The notes under the pieces are model-generated. The model ran no database searches, was not told where the DNA came from, and saw only the letters and a program-made list of their open reading frames with translations. A stretch of 9,214 bases of DNA from Candidatus Parcubacteria bacterium (GTDB lineage Bacteria > Patescibacteriota > Patescibacteriia > JAACEG01). Numbering within the stretch: the first letter of the stretch is position 1; each line of letters begins with the position of its first letter. Below, one piece after another: positions 1 to 6,561 of the stretch. Position numbers and translations under genes: made by a program. Where the stretch lies: assembly GCA_023142625.1 (NCBI GenBank), contig JAGLJD010000038.1, positions 1-9,214 of the forward strand. The letters run 5' to 3'.

Positions 1-66
1 CAATTTTAAAAAAAATATGCCTTATAACACAATTTTTTGTATTTCTATATATTTATAAAATTTTGT

Positions 67-164
67 TTTTGAATAATTTTTATAGAGATAAAATAATTTT
101 TGACTAATTGCGCGATCGCGCAATTAGTCAAAAATTATTTTATCTCTATAAAAATTATTCAAAA
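67..164. repeat. 98-bp perfect gapless palindrome
   Basis: Every base from 67 to 115 pairs with its partner from 164 down to 116, giving two 49-base arms with no spacer and no mismatch. Pairing breaks at 66/165. The centre is GC-rich (GCGCGATCGCGC, 110-121) and the arms are AT-rich, the reverse of a normal terminator stem. It lies 17 bases beyond the stop of the leftward glycosyltransferase gene. In the minus direction no U-tract follows the stem (the next bases read ACAAAATTTT), so a classic intrinsic terminator is not well supported, although the transcript would still fold into a very long hairpin. AAAATTTT occurs on both sides (57-64 and 161-168), which could be a target duplication but is weak evidence in such AT-rich DNA. 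Alternatives are a miniature mobile element, a 3'-end RNA-stabilising hairpin, or an assembly fold-back. Confidence 0.95.
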
Positions 165-181
165 TTTTAATAAAAAAAATT

Positions 182-994
182 CTAATAGCGGATTTTATTA
201 AAAAAATGTTTTGCTCTGTATTTTAAGGAATCTTTTACATGTTGGCGCAACACCCAGCTTTTAAAAAATTTTTTAAATCCGCCTGCACTCAGCCTCTTTC
301 CATCGGCAAATACTTTAACTTCTGGAAAATAGACAACTCTGTAATTGCTTTTCCACGCCTGAAAACATATTTCAGTGTCTGCCATAAACAGAAAATAATC
401 CTCACAAAATCCTCTTATCTTATCCCATAGTTTTTTTTGTACGACCACGCAGGATGATTGCAGCCAGTCAACATCTTGAATTTTATCATAATCAAAACAA
501 AACATTCTGCCGCATTCTATTTTTTTATTCAATATCGGCAAATTTCCTAAAAAAGTTCTTCGCGCGACCTGCAGATAAAATTTAGGAAAAAATCTCGCGG
601 TTAGCGACGCGCGTCCGTCAGGATTTATCTGCTTTGGCCCCAAAATTCCGATGTCCCTGTTTTTATCCATATAATTTATCATCCGAGCAAGCGACTTTTT
701 TTCTTTCCATAAAATATCAGGGTTGACTATCAAAACATACTCGCCTTCAATTTCACCTTTAACATTATTATACGCCTTTGAATATCCGAGATTTTCAGAA
801 TTAATTTTAACATTAACATTATTAAATTTTTTTAACTGGCTTAAAATTTCAGCATTTTTTTTATCGCAAGAATTATCAATAATAATTATTTTAAAATTAA
901 AATCCGTTTTTTGCGCTAAAAGCGAATCAACATTTGCGACAGTTTGCAGCGCTTTCATATAATCAAGAATAATGATTGTCGCTTTGAAGTTCAT
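182..994 (-). CDS. GT2-family glycosyltransferase (rhamnosyltransferase-like)
   Basis: This 270-residue protein has the GT-A fold signatures of family GT2, which transfers a sugar from a nucleotide-sugar to an acceptor on the cytoplasmic face of the membrane. Visible landmarks are a beta-strand start (residues 5-10), the nucleotide-binding IIDNS (38-42), NLGYSKAYN (68-76, the usual NxGfaxAxN), NPD at 91-93 as the DXD equivalent, and a C-terminal acceptor block at 198-220. In that block the usual E-D-x-D reads A-D-T-E (205-208), and the His-x-x-Gly that normally follows reads FADG (229-232). No membrane helix is evident. The start ATG overlaps the stop of the upstream GT2 gene in an ATGA, so translation is probably coupled. 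By its motifs it resembles the WbbL/rhamnosyl group; donor and acceptor cannot be read from sequence. The altered catalytic block could mean altered specificity or reduced activity. Confidence 0.9.
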   Translation of the reverse strand: MNFKATIIILDYMKALQTVANVDSLLAQKTDFNFKIIIIDNSCDKKNAEILSQLKKFNNVNVKINSENLGYSKAYNNVKGEIEGEYVLIVNPDILWKEKKSLARMINYMDKNRDIGILGPKQINPDGRASLTARFFPKFYLQVARRTFLGNLPILNKKIECGRMFCFDYDKIQDVDWLQSSCVVVQKKLWDKIRGFCEDYFLFMADTEICFQAWKSNYRVVYFPEVKVFADGKRLSAGGFKKFFKSWVLRQHVKDSLKYRAKHFFNKIRY

Positions 995-2055
995 AATATT
1001 TTTTTAACAATATTCCAATAAAAATTAAAAATCGGATTTGCGATATATTTTAAAACAGGATTTTCTATTTCTTGAAACAGAACTTCCCCTAAAAAATTTC
1101 TCGCGATATCACTGTCTTTTATTTCGCGAAAACTTTTTATTTTTTGCCTTTGCTTAAAAATTTTCAGCCAGCTATTCGGCTTTAAAAAATATCCGTAAAC
1201 TTTCAGTTTCGTTAAAAACCATCCGTTCGCGATAGAATACAGCAAAATTCCGAAATCCATAAAAACAGCGGCTGGAAAAATCAGCAGCAAATTCGGCAAA
1301 CTGTAAAAAGTGAATATCGCGATATATCGATTTCGCTCCATATAATAAAGCATTGAAATGCTGCGCGCGAAATCGTATTTATGCCGCATAATTGACTTTG
1401 GCGCCAAGACGATTCTGTATCCGGCTAATTTCGCTTTCCAACTGATTTCCATGTCGTCGTGATACATATAATACTCTTCGTTATATCCGTTGATTTTATC
1501 AATAACCTCTTTTTTAACAATAAAAGAGCACCCGCTAGCGTATCCTTTTATCTCGGGCAACCCTTTAATCTCATAATCAGACTCGTTGTATCCTTTTGTA
1601 AAACCGAACCCAAGAAAATGAATAATATTTCCCAAGCTGTTGATTTTCGGCTTTTTCCATTCTTCTTCTGTTTTTGGATATAGCAAAATTTTTGATTGCG
1701 CGATGCCGATTTTTTCATCAGATCTAACGGCTTTAACTAATTCCACAAGCCAATTTTTATCAAACTTTGCGTCCATATTCGCGATCACAAAATATTCGCA
1801 TCCGCCTTCCAGCGCTTTTTTTATCCCTGCATTATTAGCCGCCGAGTAATTGCCGTCTTCTCTCGGAATAATAATCGCTTCCGGGTAATTTTTTTTTAAA
1901 TAATTTCTTGATTTCTCGCTTGAAGCATTGTCAATAATATAAATTTGATATAATTCTTTCGGATAATTTTGCGCGCGCAGACTGTCGCGGCATTCGCGCA
2001 AAAACTTTTCGGCGTAATTTTTATAATTAACAATAATTACAGCGGTTTTTTTCAT
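991..2055 (-). CDS. GT2-family glycosyltransferase with C-terminal membrane region
   Basis: This 354-residue protein is a GT2 enzyme with a complete motif set: IIDNAS (40-45), GNYSAANNAG (68-77), NMDA at 93-96 as the DXD metal site, GYASGCSFIVKK (171-182), the acceptor/catalytic motif HDDMEISW (199-206), and AGYRIVLAPKSIMRHKY (211-227) with the conserved basic/His end. Downstream, a hydrophobic stretch at about 245-280 suggests membrane association, as in cell-wall and O-antigen rhamnosyltransferases. The C-terminal 70 residues are basic and aromatic. It is the first gene of a two-gene leftward operon, with its TGA stop overlapping the next ATG. Upstream lies the 172-bp divergent gap; I see no strong Shine-Dalgarno and no clear minus-strand promoter there. 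A role in surface polysaccharide or glycoprotein assembly is inferred; the exact sugar is unknown. Confidence 0.93.
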   Translation of the reverse strand: MKKTAVIIVNYKNYAEKFLRECRDSLRAQNYPKELYQIYIIDNASSEKSRNYLKKNYPEAIIIPREDGNYSAANNAGIKKALEGGCEYFVIANMDAKFDKNWLVELVKAVRSDEKIGIAQSKILLYPKTEEEWKKPKINSLGNIIHFLGFGFTKGYNESDYEIKGLPEIKGYASGCSFIVKKEVIDKINGYNEEYYMYHDDMEISWKAKLAGYRIVLAPKSIMRHKYDFARSISMLYYMERNRYIAIFTFYSLPNLLLIFPAAVFMDFGILLYSIANGWFLTKLKVYGYFLKPNSWLKIFKQRQKIKSFREIKDSDIARNFLGEVLFQEIENPVLKYIANPIFNFYWNIVKKIL

Positions 2056-2080
2056 ATTAAAAAATGTCTTGTTTAAAAGA

Positions 2081-2108
2081 TTGAATATTCTTTTATTAAT
2101 GCTATAAT
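2081..2108 (+). promoter_or_regulatory. sigma70-type promoter for the rightward genes
   Basis: TTGAAT (2081-2086) and a perfect TATAAT (2103-2108) are separated by 16 bases. Transcription would start near 2115, giving a leader of roughly 110 bases before the ATG at 2228. It could drive the membrane-protein gene and, as no terminator is visible before 2912, possibly the R-M genes too. AT-rich DNA produces such matches by chance, so this is a prediction. Confidence 0.5.
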
Positions 2109-2128
2109 CTAACCATTAATCGCATTAA

Positions 2129-2148
2129 GGTTAAATTATTTTTTAACC
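2129..2148 (+). promoter_or_regulatory. small hairpin in the leader of the rightward transcript
   Basis: GGTTAAA (2129-2135) pairs with TTTAACC (2142-2148) across a 6-base loop. An upstream TAACC (2110-2114) could compete for the same GGTTA (2129-2133). The stem is short and AT-rich and no U-tract follows, so it is not a terminator. As a double-strand inverted repeat it could equally be a regulator binding site between the divergent genes. Confidence 0.3.
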
Positions 2149-2227
2149 TCACTTTAACATTATTATGCGTAATATACAAATTTAGGAACAATGAATTTTT
2201 CAACTACTCTATAAAAGCATAAATTAT

Positions 2228-2824
2228 ATGAGTGAAAAAAAAGAAAATAATACAAATTTTTATGATAAAATTGTTAACGGGATAAAATGTCATAAAATTA
2301 TTTCTGTATTAATGTTAATATTTTTATTAATCAGTTTTATTTTTACATTAACTACTAATTTTTTTGATTTAAATGATAGATTCGGTACGAAAAGAAATAT
2401 TGATAATTCACATTCAATGCCATTAGATAATATCACAATTAAAAATCAACAAGCACCTACTGAAAAAAAATTGCCACCGGATTTTAAAAGAGAGAATCCG
2501 ATATTAATAAAACTTACATATAAACCGCCAAAAATTACCGAAGGAGACCAGTGTGATGAAAGTTGTGTTGGCATTTACATAAAAATTGGGCAAGACGACG
2601 ATTTTTTATATTTTGATCATCCTTCGTGTAGATCTTATAGGGTTGTTGGATATCATTATGATTCAGGAAACGAAGGTAAAAAAATAATTTCGGATTGGCA
2701 GGTTGAAGAAAAAATAACATGTAATTGGATTAGTCTACAAAAATATTTAATATTAAATATGGTTAATTTGTCCAATTCTGCAAGCACTATAAAAACGATA
2801 CCAAATTATAAAACAATGGAATGA
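2228..2824 (+). CDS. unrecognised single-pass membrane protein with Cys-containing outer domain
   Basis: I do not recognise a family for this 198-residue protein. It begins with a polar, Lys/Asn-rich cytoplasmic segment (1-23) and has one strongly hydrophobic helix at about 24-43. A polar linker (44-90) follows, then a compact predicted beta-rich region (about 91-170). The positive-inside rule puts the N-terminus in the cytoplasm and the rest outside. The outer part has four cysteines (C109, C113, C134, C165), enough for two disulfides, with C109 and C113 in a CDESC motif. The last 30 residues look disordered. The helix is uncleaved in appearance, so an anchor is more likely than a signal peptide. 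No Shine-Dalgarno is visible; the ATG is the only sensible start. It sits 87 bases before the methyltransferase gene on the same strand. A link to the R-M system is possible, but only position supports it. Confidence 0.8.
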   Translation: MSEKKENNTNFYDKIVNGIKCHKIISVLMLIFLLISFIFTLTTNFFDLNDRFGTKRNIDNSHSMPLDNITIKNQQAPTEKKLPPDFKRENPILIKLTYKPPKITEGDQCDESCVGIYIKIGQDDDFLYFDHPSCRSYRVVGYHYDSGNEGKKIISDWQVEEKITCNWISLQKYLILNMVNLSNSASTIKTIPNYKTME

Positions 2825-2833
2825 TATTTAAAA

Positions 2834-2854
2834 TGTCCACGCCCGAGACGCGTC
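2834..2854. other. short GC-rich island with an 8-bp palindrome
   Basis: In an otherwise very AT-rich gap, the stretch around 2835-2854 is GC-rich and ends in the palindrome GACGCGTC (2847-2854). It could be the remnant of a dispersed palindromic repeat of the kind seen at 9195-9214, but no complete copy is present here. Function is unknown. Confidence 0.25.
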
Positions 2855-2911
2855 AAAATTTAAAACAAAAAAATCAAATTCAAATAATAATGCAGTTTAT
2901 TTTTAAATAAT

Positions 2912-4366
2912 ATGAATCAACAAAAAGAAAACGGGGTTGTATTTACTCCCGCATGGATTGCGGAATTTATGATTGATGAAATTTTTAAAAATCGAAAAAT
3001 TTCAGGAAACGAAAAAATTTTAGACACGGGTTGCGGAGAAGGCATTTTTACTGTTTTAGCCGCAAAAAAATTTGCTAAAATTTCAAAAAAACCGATTGAA
3101 AAAGTTATTTCAGAAAATATTTTTTTTATAGATATTTCAAAATATCATCTTAAAAAAACGGAACAAAATTTACAAAAATTATGTCATAAAAAAAGCGTAA
3201 AATTCAACGCAATTTGTGATGATTTCTGTTTTTATAAATTTAAAAGTAAATTTGATTTTATAATCGGAAATCCGCCTTATGTCAGAATTCAAAATCTTGA
3301 AAATAGGCGCAAAAAATTACAGAAAAATTTTTTGTCCGCGCAAAATGGCTCGATTGACTTATATTTTTGTTTTTTTGAACAAGCGTTGAATTTTTTAAAA
3401 CCAACAGGAAAAATTTCTTTTATTACGCCAAACTCGCATTTTTATTCGCGCGCTGGCAAAAATTTGCGCAAAATTTTATCTCCGCATTTAACTAAAATTA
3501 TAAATTTTGATTATCATCAAGTTTTTGAAAACGCAACAGCTTACACGGCAATTTCATTGCTGCAAAAAGAAAAATCCGATTTTTGCGAATTTACCGAAAA
3601 TTTTAAAAACGACTTTGATAATTTAAAATTTAAAAAAATAAAAACAAAAAAATTAAATAATGAAAAATGGGAATTTTTAGATGAAAATTTTTTAATTGAA
3701 CTTGAAAATTTAAGACGAAATCATGCGACACTTAATGAAATAGCAGATATTCATTACGGGATAGCAACGCTTAAAGATAATATTTTTATTTTTTCTCCTG
3801 ACAACGAAGACAAAAAATATTTTTTTCGAAAAAATTTTAAAATTGAAAAAAAAATTTGCGTGCCTATTATTAAAGCGTCAACATTTAAAGGAAATAATCA
3901 AAATTTATGGTGTATTTTTCCGTATAAAAATAAAAAACTTATTTTGCGAAAATATTTTGAAAAACATTTTCCCGAAGCGTTAAAATTTTTTGAAGCTCAT
4001 AGAAATATTTTAGAGGATCGCGATAAGGGCGGCGGAAAAAATTATCCTGAAATTTACTCATTCGGACGAAGCCAAGGATTAGGAACAAGTTTTGGCAAAA
4101 AAATTTTAACGAGCACAATGAACTATAAGCCAAAATTTTTTGTCGTAGAAGATTTACAGACAACTTTTTTCGCTGGATATTGCATTAAGCCAAAAAATGG
4201 TTTTGATTTAAACAAACTTTGTGAAATTCTAAATTCGCAATCTATGGGAAAATTTATTGGCGCTGTTTCAAAAAGTTACCGCGGAGGGTACAAATCTTAC
4301 GCAAAAAGTTTTTTAAAGGATTTTGCGCATCCGCAATTTGAACGAATTCAAAAAACTTTATTTTAA
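2912..4366 (+). CDS. Type II N6-adenine DNA methyltransferase (gamma class, TaqI/Eco57I-like)
   Basis: This 484-residue enzyme should transfer a methyl group from S-adenosylmethionine to adenine N6 in a specific DNA site, protecting the host from the endonuclease encoded next. The motif order is that of the gamma class: motif X FTP (11-13), motif I LDTGCGEGIF (37-46), an acidic ribose-binding position at D74, an acid pair at D103-D104, the catalytic NPPY (120-123), and GKISFITPN (166-174). The target-recognition half follows (about 270-470), with YGIATLKDNIFIF (282-294) and YKPKFFVVED (405-414), typical of TaqI/Eco57I-type C-terminal domains. Length suits a stand-alone methyltransferase; no nuclease domain is fused. 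The endonuclease gene begins 11 bases after its stop. The gene looks more AT-rich, with more AAA/AAT/TTT codons, than the flanking glycosyltransferase genes, which fits horizontal acquisition. The recognition sequence cannot be read from the protein. Confidence 0.95.
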   Translation: MNQQKENGVVFTPAWIAEFMIDEIFKNRKISGNEKILDTGCGEGIFTVLAAKKFAKISKKPIEKVISENIFFIDISKYHLKKTEQNLQKLCHKKSVKFNAICDDFCFYKFKSKFDFIIGNPPYVRIQNLENRRKKLQKNFLSAQNGSIDLYFCFFEQALNFLKPTGKISFITPNSHFYSRAGKNLRKILSPHLTKIINFDYHQVFENATAYTAISLLQKEKSDFCEFTENFKNDFDNLKFKKIKTKKLNNEKWEFLDENFLIELENLRRNHATLNEIADIHYGIATLKDNIFIFSPDNEDKKYFFRKNFKIEKKICVPIIKASTFKGNNQNLWCIFPYKNKKLILRKYFEKHFPEALKFFEAHRNILEDRDKGGGKNYPEIYSFGRSQGLGTSFGKKILTSTMNYKPKFFVVEDLQTTFFAGYCIKPKNGFDLNKLCEILNSQSMGKFIGAVSKSYRGGYKSYAKSFLKDFAHPQFERIQKTLF

Positions 4367-4377
4367 TTTTAAAAAAT

Positions 4378-5061
4378 ATGAAAAACATTAAAAACAATTT
4401 TTTTGTTGCTATAAAAAAATCATTCGCCGCATATAAAAAATACGGTGCTCGAAGCACAAAAAAACTTATACCAATTCATAAATTTTTAGCTGAAACAATT
4501 TTACAAAATCTTAATAATCATTATTCAGTAAAATCACTCGGCGTTGGTGATGGCAAAGAATTTAAATTCAACGGAAAATATATGCCAAAAAATTTAGATA
4601 TTTCTGTTTTTAAAAATAAAAAATTTGTTGCAACTGTTAGTTTTAAATTTGTTACTTCAAATTATAAGCAAAATGTTAACAATTATTTTGAAAATTTGCT
4701 CGGCGAAACAGCAAATATTAGGAGGCAAAATGTTGGATTTGCTCACTTTTTAGTGCTTCGCGGACATACGCCTTATCTTTCTAAAAATCGCGGAAATTTA
4801 CGCGGCAAAGAAATGAAAACTGAAATTTTAAACGAAAAAAATTTAGAAAAATATGTAAAACTTTTTTGTGATTTAGATTTTCCTCACAAACCTGAACTTT
4901 TAGGAATTTGCATTTTAGATTTTGATAAAAAAGGAAATCCGTATTTTGTTAATTTGGATGAATTTAGTTTTGCAAATGAAACAAAAAAACTTTTAAAAAC
5001 CAACTTTACTCTTGAAAATTTCTTAAAAAAATTTATTCATTTAGTTAAACTCAAAAGTTAA
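4378..5061 (+). CDS. probable Type II restriction endonuclease, PD-(D/E)XK-like
   Basis: This 227-residue protein is placed as the nuclease partner of the methyltransferase by immediate tandem position (11-base gap), size, and a nuclease-like core. The core reads PKNLDISV (70-77), a beta-strand VATVSFK (84-90), then SNYKQNVNNYFENLLGE (94-110) leading into a helix. D74 and K90 fit the first acid and the lysine of PD-(D/E)XK, but the position two before the lysine is S88 rather than Glu/Asp. Known enzymes of the Cfr10I/NgoMIV type also use SxK and supply the acid from a following helix; here E105 (or E110) could do that. The short D-to-S distance differs from those enzymes, so this parallel is inference. 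The N-terminal 65 residues are basic and may bind DNA. No controller-protein gene is visible nearby. I cannot assign a named restriction family or cut site. Confidence 0.78.
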   Translation: MKNIKNNFFVAIKKSFAAYKKYGARSTKKLIPIHKFLAETILQNLNNHYSVKSLGVGDGKEFKFNGKYMPKNLDISVFKNKKFVATVSFKFVTSNYKQNVNNYFENLLGETANIRRQNVGFAHFLVLRGHTPYLSKNRGNLRGKEMKTEILNEKNLEKYVKLFCDLDFPHKPELLGICILDFDKKGNPYFVNLDEFSFANETKKLLKTNFTLENFLKKFIHLVKLKS

Positions 5062-5097
5062 CAACAAAAAATTAGACCATTAAAACATAATAACTTT

Positions 5098-6462
5098 ATG
5101 ACTAAAAAAAGAAAAAAGGTCGCTATTTGCCATTATCGCGTTGGAAAAACTGACGGGGTCTCTTTGGAAATCACGAAACGGAAGCAGATATTGGAAAAAT
5201 ACGGCTGCGATGTAAAATTAATTGCCGGAAAAGAGAGTAATGGTGCTGATTATATTATAAAAGAATTAGGATGGAATAACAATGTTGTTCCGATTCTTAG
5301 GGAAAACGGATTTGTCTATTTTAATAAAAACAACTTAAATGTATCTGAACTTAATAAAAGAATGGATAAAGCAAGCGATATTATAGAAAAAAGGCTTGAT
5401 TTTATCCAGCAAAAAGAAAAATTTGACGCTGTTTTAATCCATAATATTTTTTCATTCGGATGCCATACTGCCGCTGCCAAGCCGTTCGCGAAATGGATAA
5501 AAAAAAATAAGTTTCCCTGCCTGTCCACTAACCACGATTTTTACTGGGAGCGCGAAAAATTTAAAATTCCGCCAAACGGTTATCTGAAAAAATACATACG
5601 GGAATTTATGCCTATTAAGAGCGCCTATATAAAACATATTGTTATAAATTCGCTGGCGAAAAAAGAGTTAAAAAAAAGATTTGGGATAAAAAGCCATATC
5701 TTTCCTGATATATTTGATTTTAATCAAAATCAATGGAAAAAAGATTCGTTTAATAAAAACTTTCTTAGATCAATAAGAGTTAAATCATCTGATCTTATTA
5801 TTCTGCAAGCCACTCGCGTAATGCCAAGAAAAGGCGTAGAACTGGCTATGGATTTTGCGAAAAAAATGCGGGAAAAGATAGATAAGCTTAAAGGAGAGAC
5901 GATTTATAATGGAAAAAAAATCAATTCAAATTCAAGAGTTGTTTTAATCGTTGCCGGATACGCTGAAAAGGGAGATAAAAAATATTTAACGAAAATAAGA
6001 TTAAAAGCGCTAAGAGAAGGCATAAATGTAAAATTTGTCTCTAAATATATTGACGCGATAAGGGACTGCCGCCAGATCGGCAACATATATTCTCTTTGGG
6101 ATGCCTATGTTCACGCGGATATCGTCACTTTTCCAAGTTTAATAGAAGGGTGGGGCAACCAATTCATAGAAGCGATATTTGCCAAAAAACCGATTGTTGT
6201 CTTTGAATATCCTGTTTTTAAATCGGATATTAAAAAAGAGGGTTACGGTGTCATCTCGCTAGGAGACAAGCTTAAAGAATTAGACAAATTCGGACTTTGC
6301 CGCCTGCCTGAAAAAAGCGTTGAACAAGCAGCGGAAACAGCGATTAGATGGCTTGTTAGCGCGGATTTGAATAAAAAACTTGAACGCAATTTTAAAATAG
6401 GCAAAAAATATCATAGTTATAAAATTTTAGAAAAATTTATGGTTGACGAACTGGGGCTGTAA
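5098..6462 (+). CDS. GT4-family glycosyltransferase (GT-B fold)
   Basis: This 454-residue retaining glycosyltransferase has two Rossmann-like halves. The N-terminal acceptor half starts with VAICHYRVGKTDGVSLEI (8-25), whose Gly-Val-Ser turn is typical of GT4 enzymes, and includes IHNIFSFGCHTAAA (114-127) and STNHDFYW (143-150). The C-terminal donor half includes ILQATRVMPRKG (235-246), where R240 and K245 are placed to bind the donor diphosphate, VAGYAEKGD (285-293), and the EX7E signature E350...E358 within PSLIEGWGNQFIEAIFA. No membrane helix is apparent. An insertion at about 257-282, rich in Lys/Asn, separates the first donor strands. It starts 36 bases after the endonuclease stop on the same strand, so it may be read through from the R-M genes, and it ends before a strong palindromic terminator. 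Together with the two GT2 genes it suggests surface-glycan synthesis. Donor and product are unknown. Confidence 0.92.
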   Translation: MTKKRKKVAICHYRVGKTDGVSLEITKRKQILEKYGCDVKLIAGKESNGADYIIKELGWNNNVVPILRENGFVYFNKNNLNVSELNKRMDKASDIIEKRLDFIQQKEKFDAVLIHNIFSFGCHTAAAKPFAKWIKKNKFPCLSTNHDFYWEREKFKIPPNGYLKKYIREFMPIKSAYIKHIVINSLAKKELKKRFGIKSHIFPDIFDFNQNQWKKDSFNKNFLRSIRVKSSDLIILQATRVMPRKGVELAMDFAKKMREKIDKLKGETIYNGKKINSNSRVVLIVAGYAEKGDKKYLTKIRLKALREGINVKFVSKYIDAIRDCRQIGNIYSLWDAYVHADIVTFPSLIEGWGNQFIEAIFAKKPIVVFEYPVFKSDIKKEGYGVISLGDKLKELDKFGLCRLPEKSVEQAAETAIRWLVSADLNKKLERNFKIGKKYHSYKILEKFMVDELGL

Positions 6463-6491
6463 ATTAAAATTATTTCTAACACTTTTGCAAA

Positions 6492-6531
6492 AATAAAACC
6501 GCGCGCGTAAATTTACGCGCGCGGTTTTATT
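6492..6531. terminator. bidirectional intrinsic terminator (40-bp perfect palindrome)
   Basis: Bases 6492-6511 pair perfectly with 6531-6512. The stem has a GC-rich middle (CCGCGCGCG against CGCGCGCGG) and a central TAAATTTA that would open as the loop. AATAAAA precedes it and TTTTATT follows, so a U-rich tail exists on both strands. It lies between convergent genes ending at 6462 (plus) and 6562 (minus), exactly where a shared terminator is expected. Confidence 0.93.
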
Positions 6532-6561
6532 AAATATGAATAAATAATAGGCTTGTCGGGA

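Noticed and set aside
67..164. Reading the 98-bp palindrome simply as the terminator of the GT2 operon
   Set aside because: Arms are AT-rich with the GC at the loop position, and no U-tract follows in the minus direction. It may still affect the RNA 3' end, so it is listed as a repeat.
2056..2227. A minus-strand promoter for the GT2 operon
   Set aside because: Several partial matches exist (for example TTGTTC with CATAAT) but none has good boxes and spacing together; the AT content makes any choice arbitrary.
991..2824. Alternative genetic code (TGA as Gly) as in some CPR lineages
   Set aside because: TGA ends the second GT2 gene in an ATGA overlap and also ends the membrane-protein gene, and none is needed in-frame inside a gene.
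4254..4457. Minus-strand open frame spanning the methyltransferase/endonuclease junction
   Set aside because: It is antisense to two well-supported genes, rich in Phe/Lys from AT-rich DNA, and has no start context or motif.
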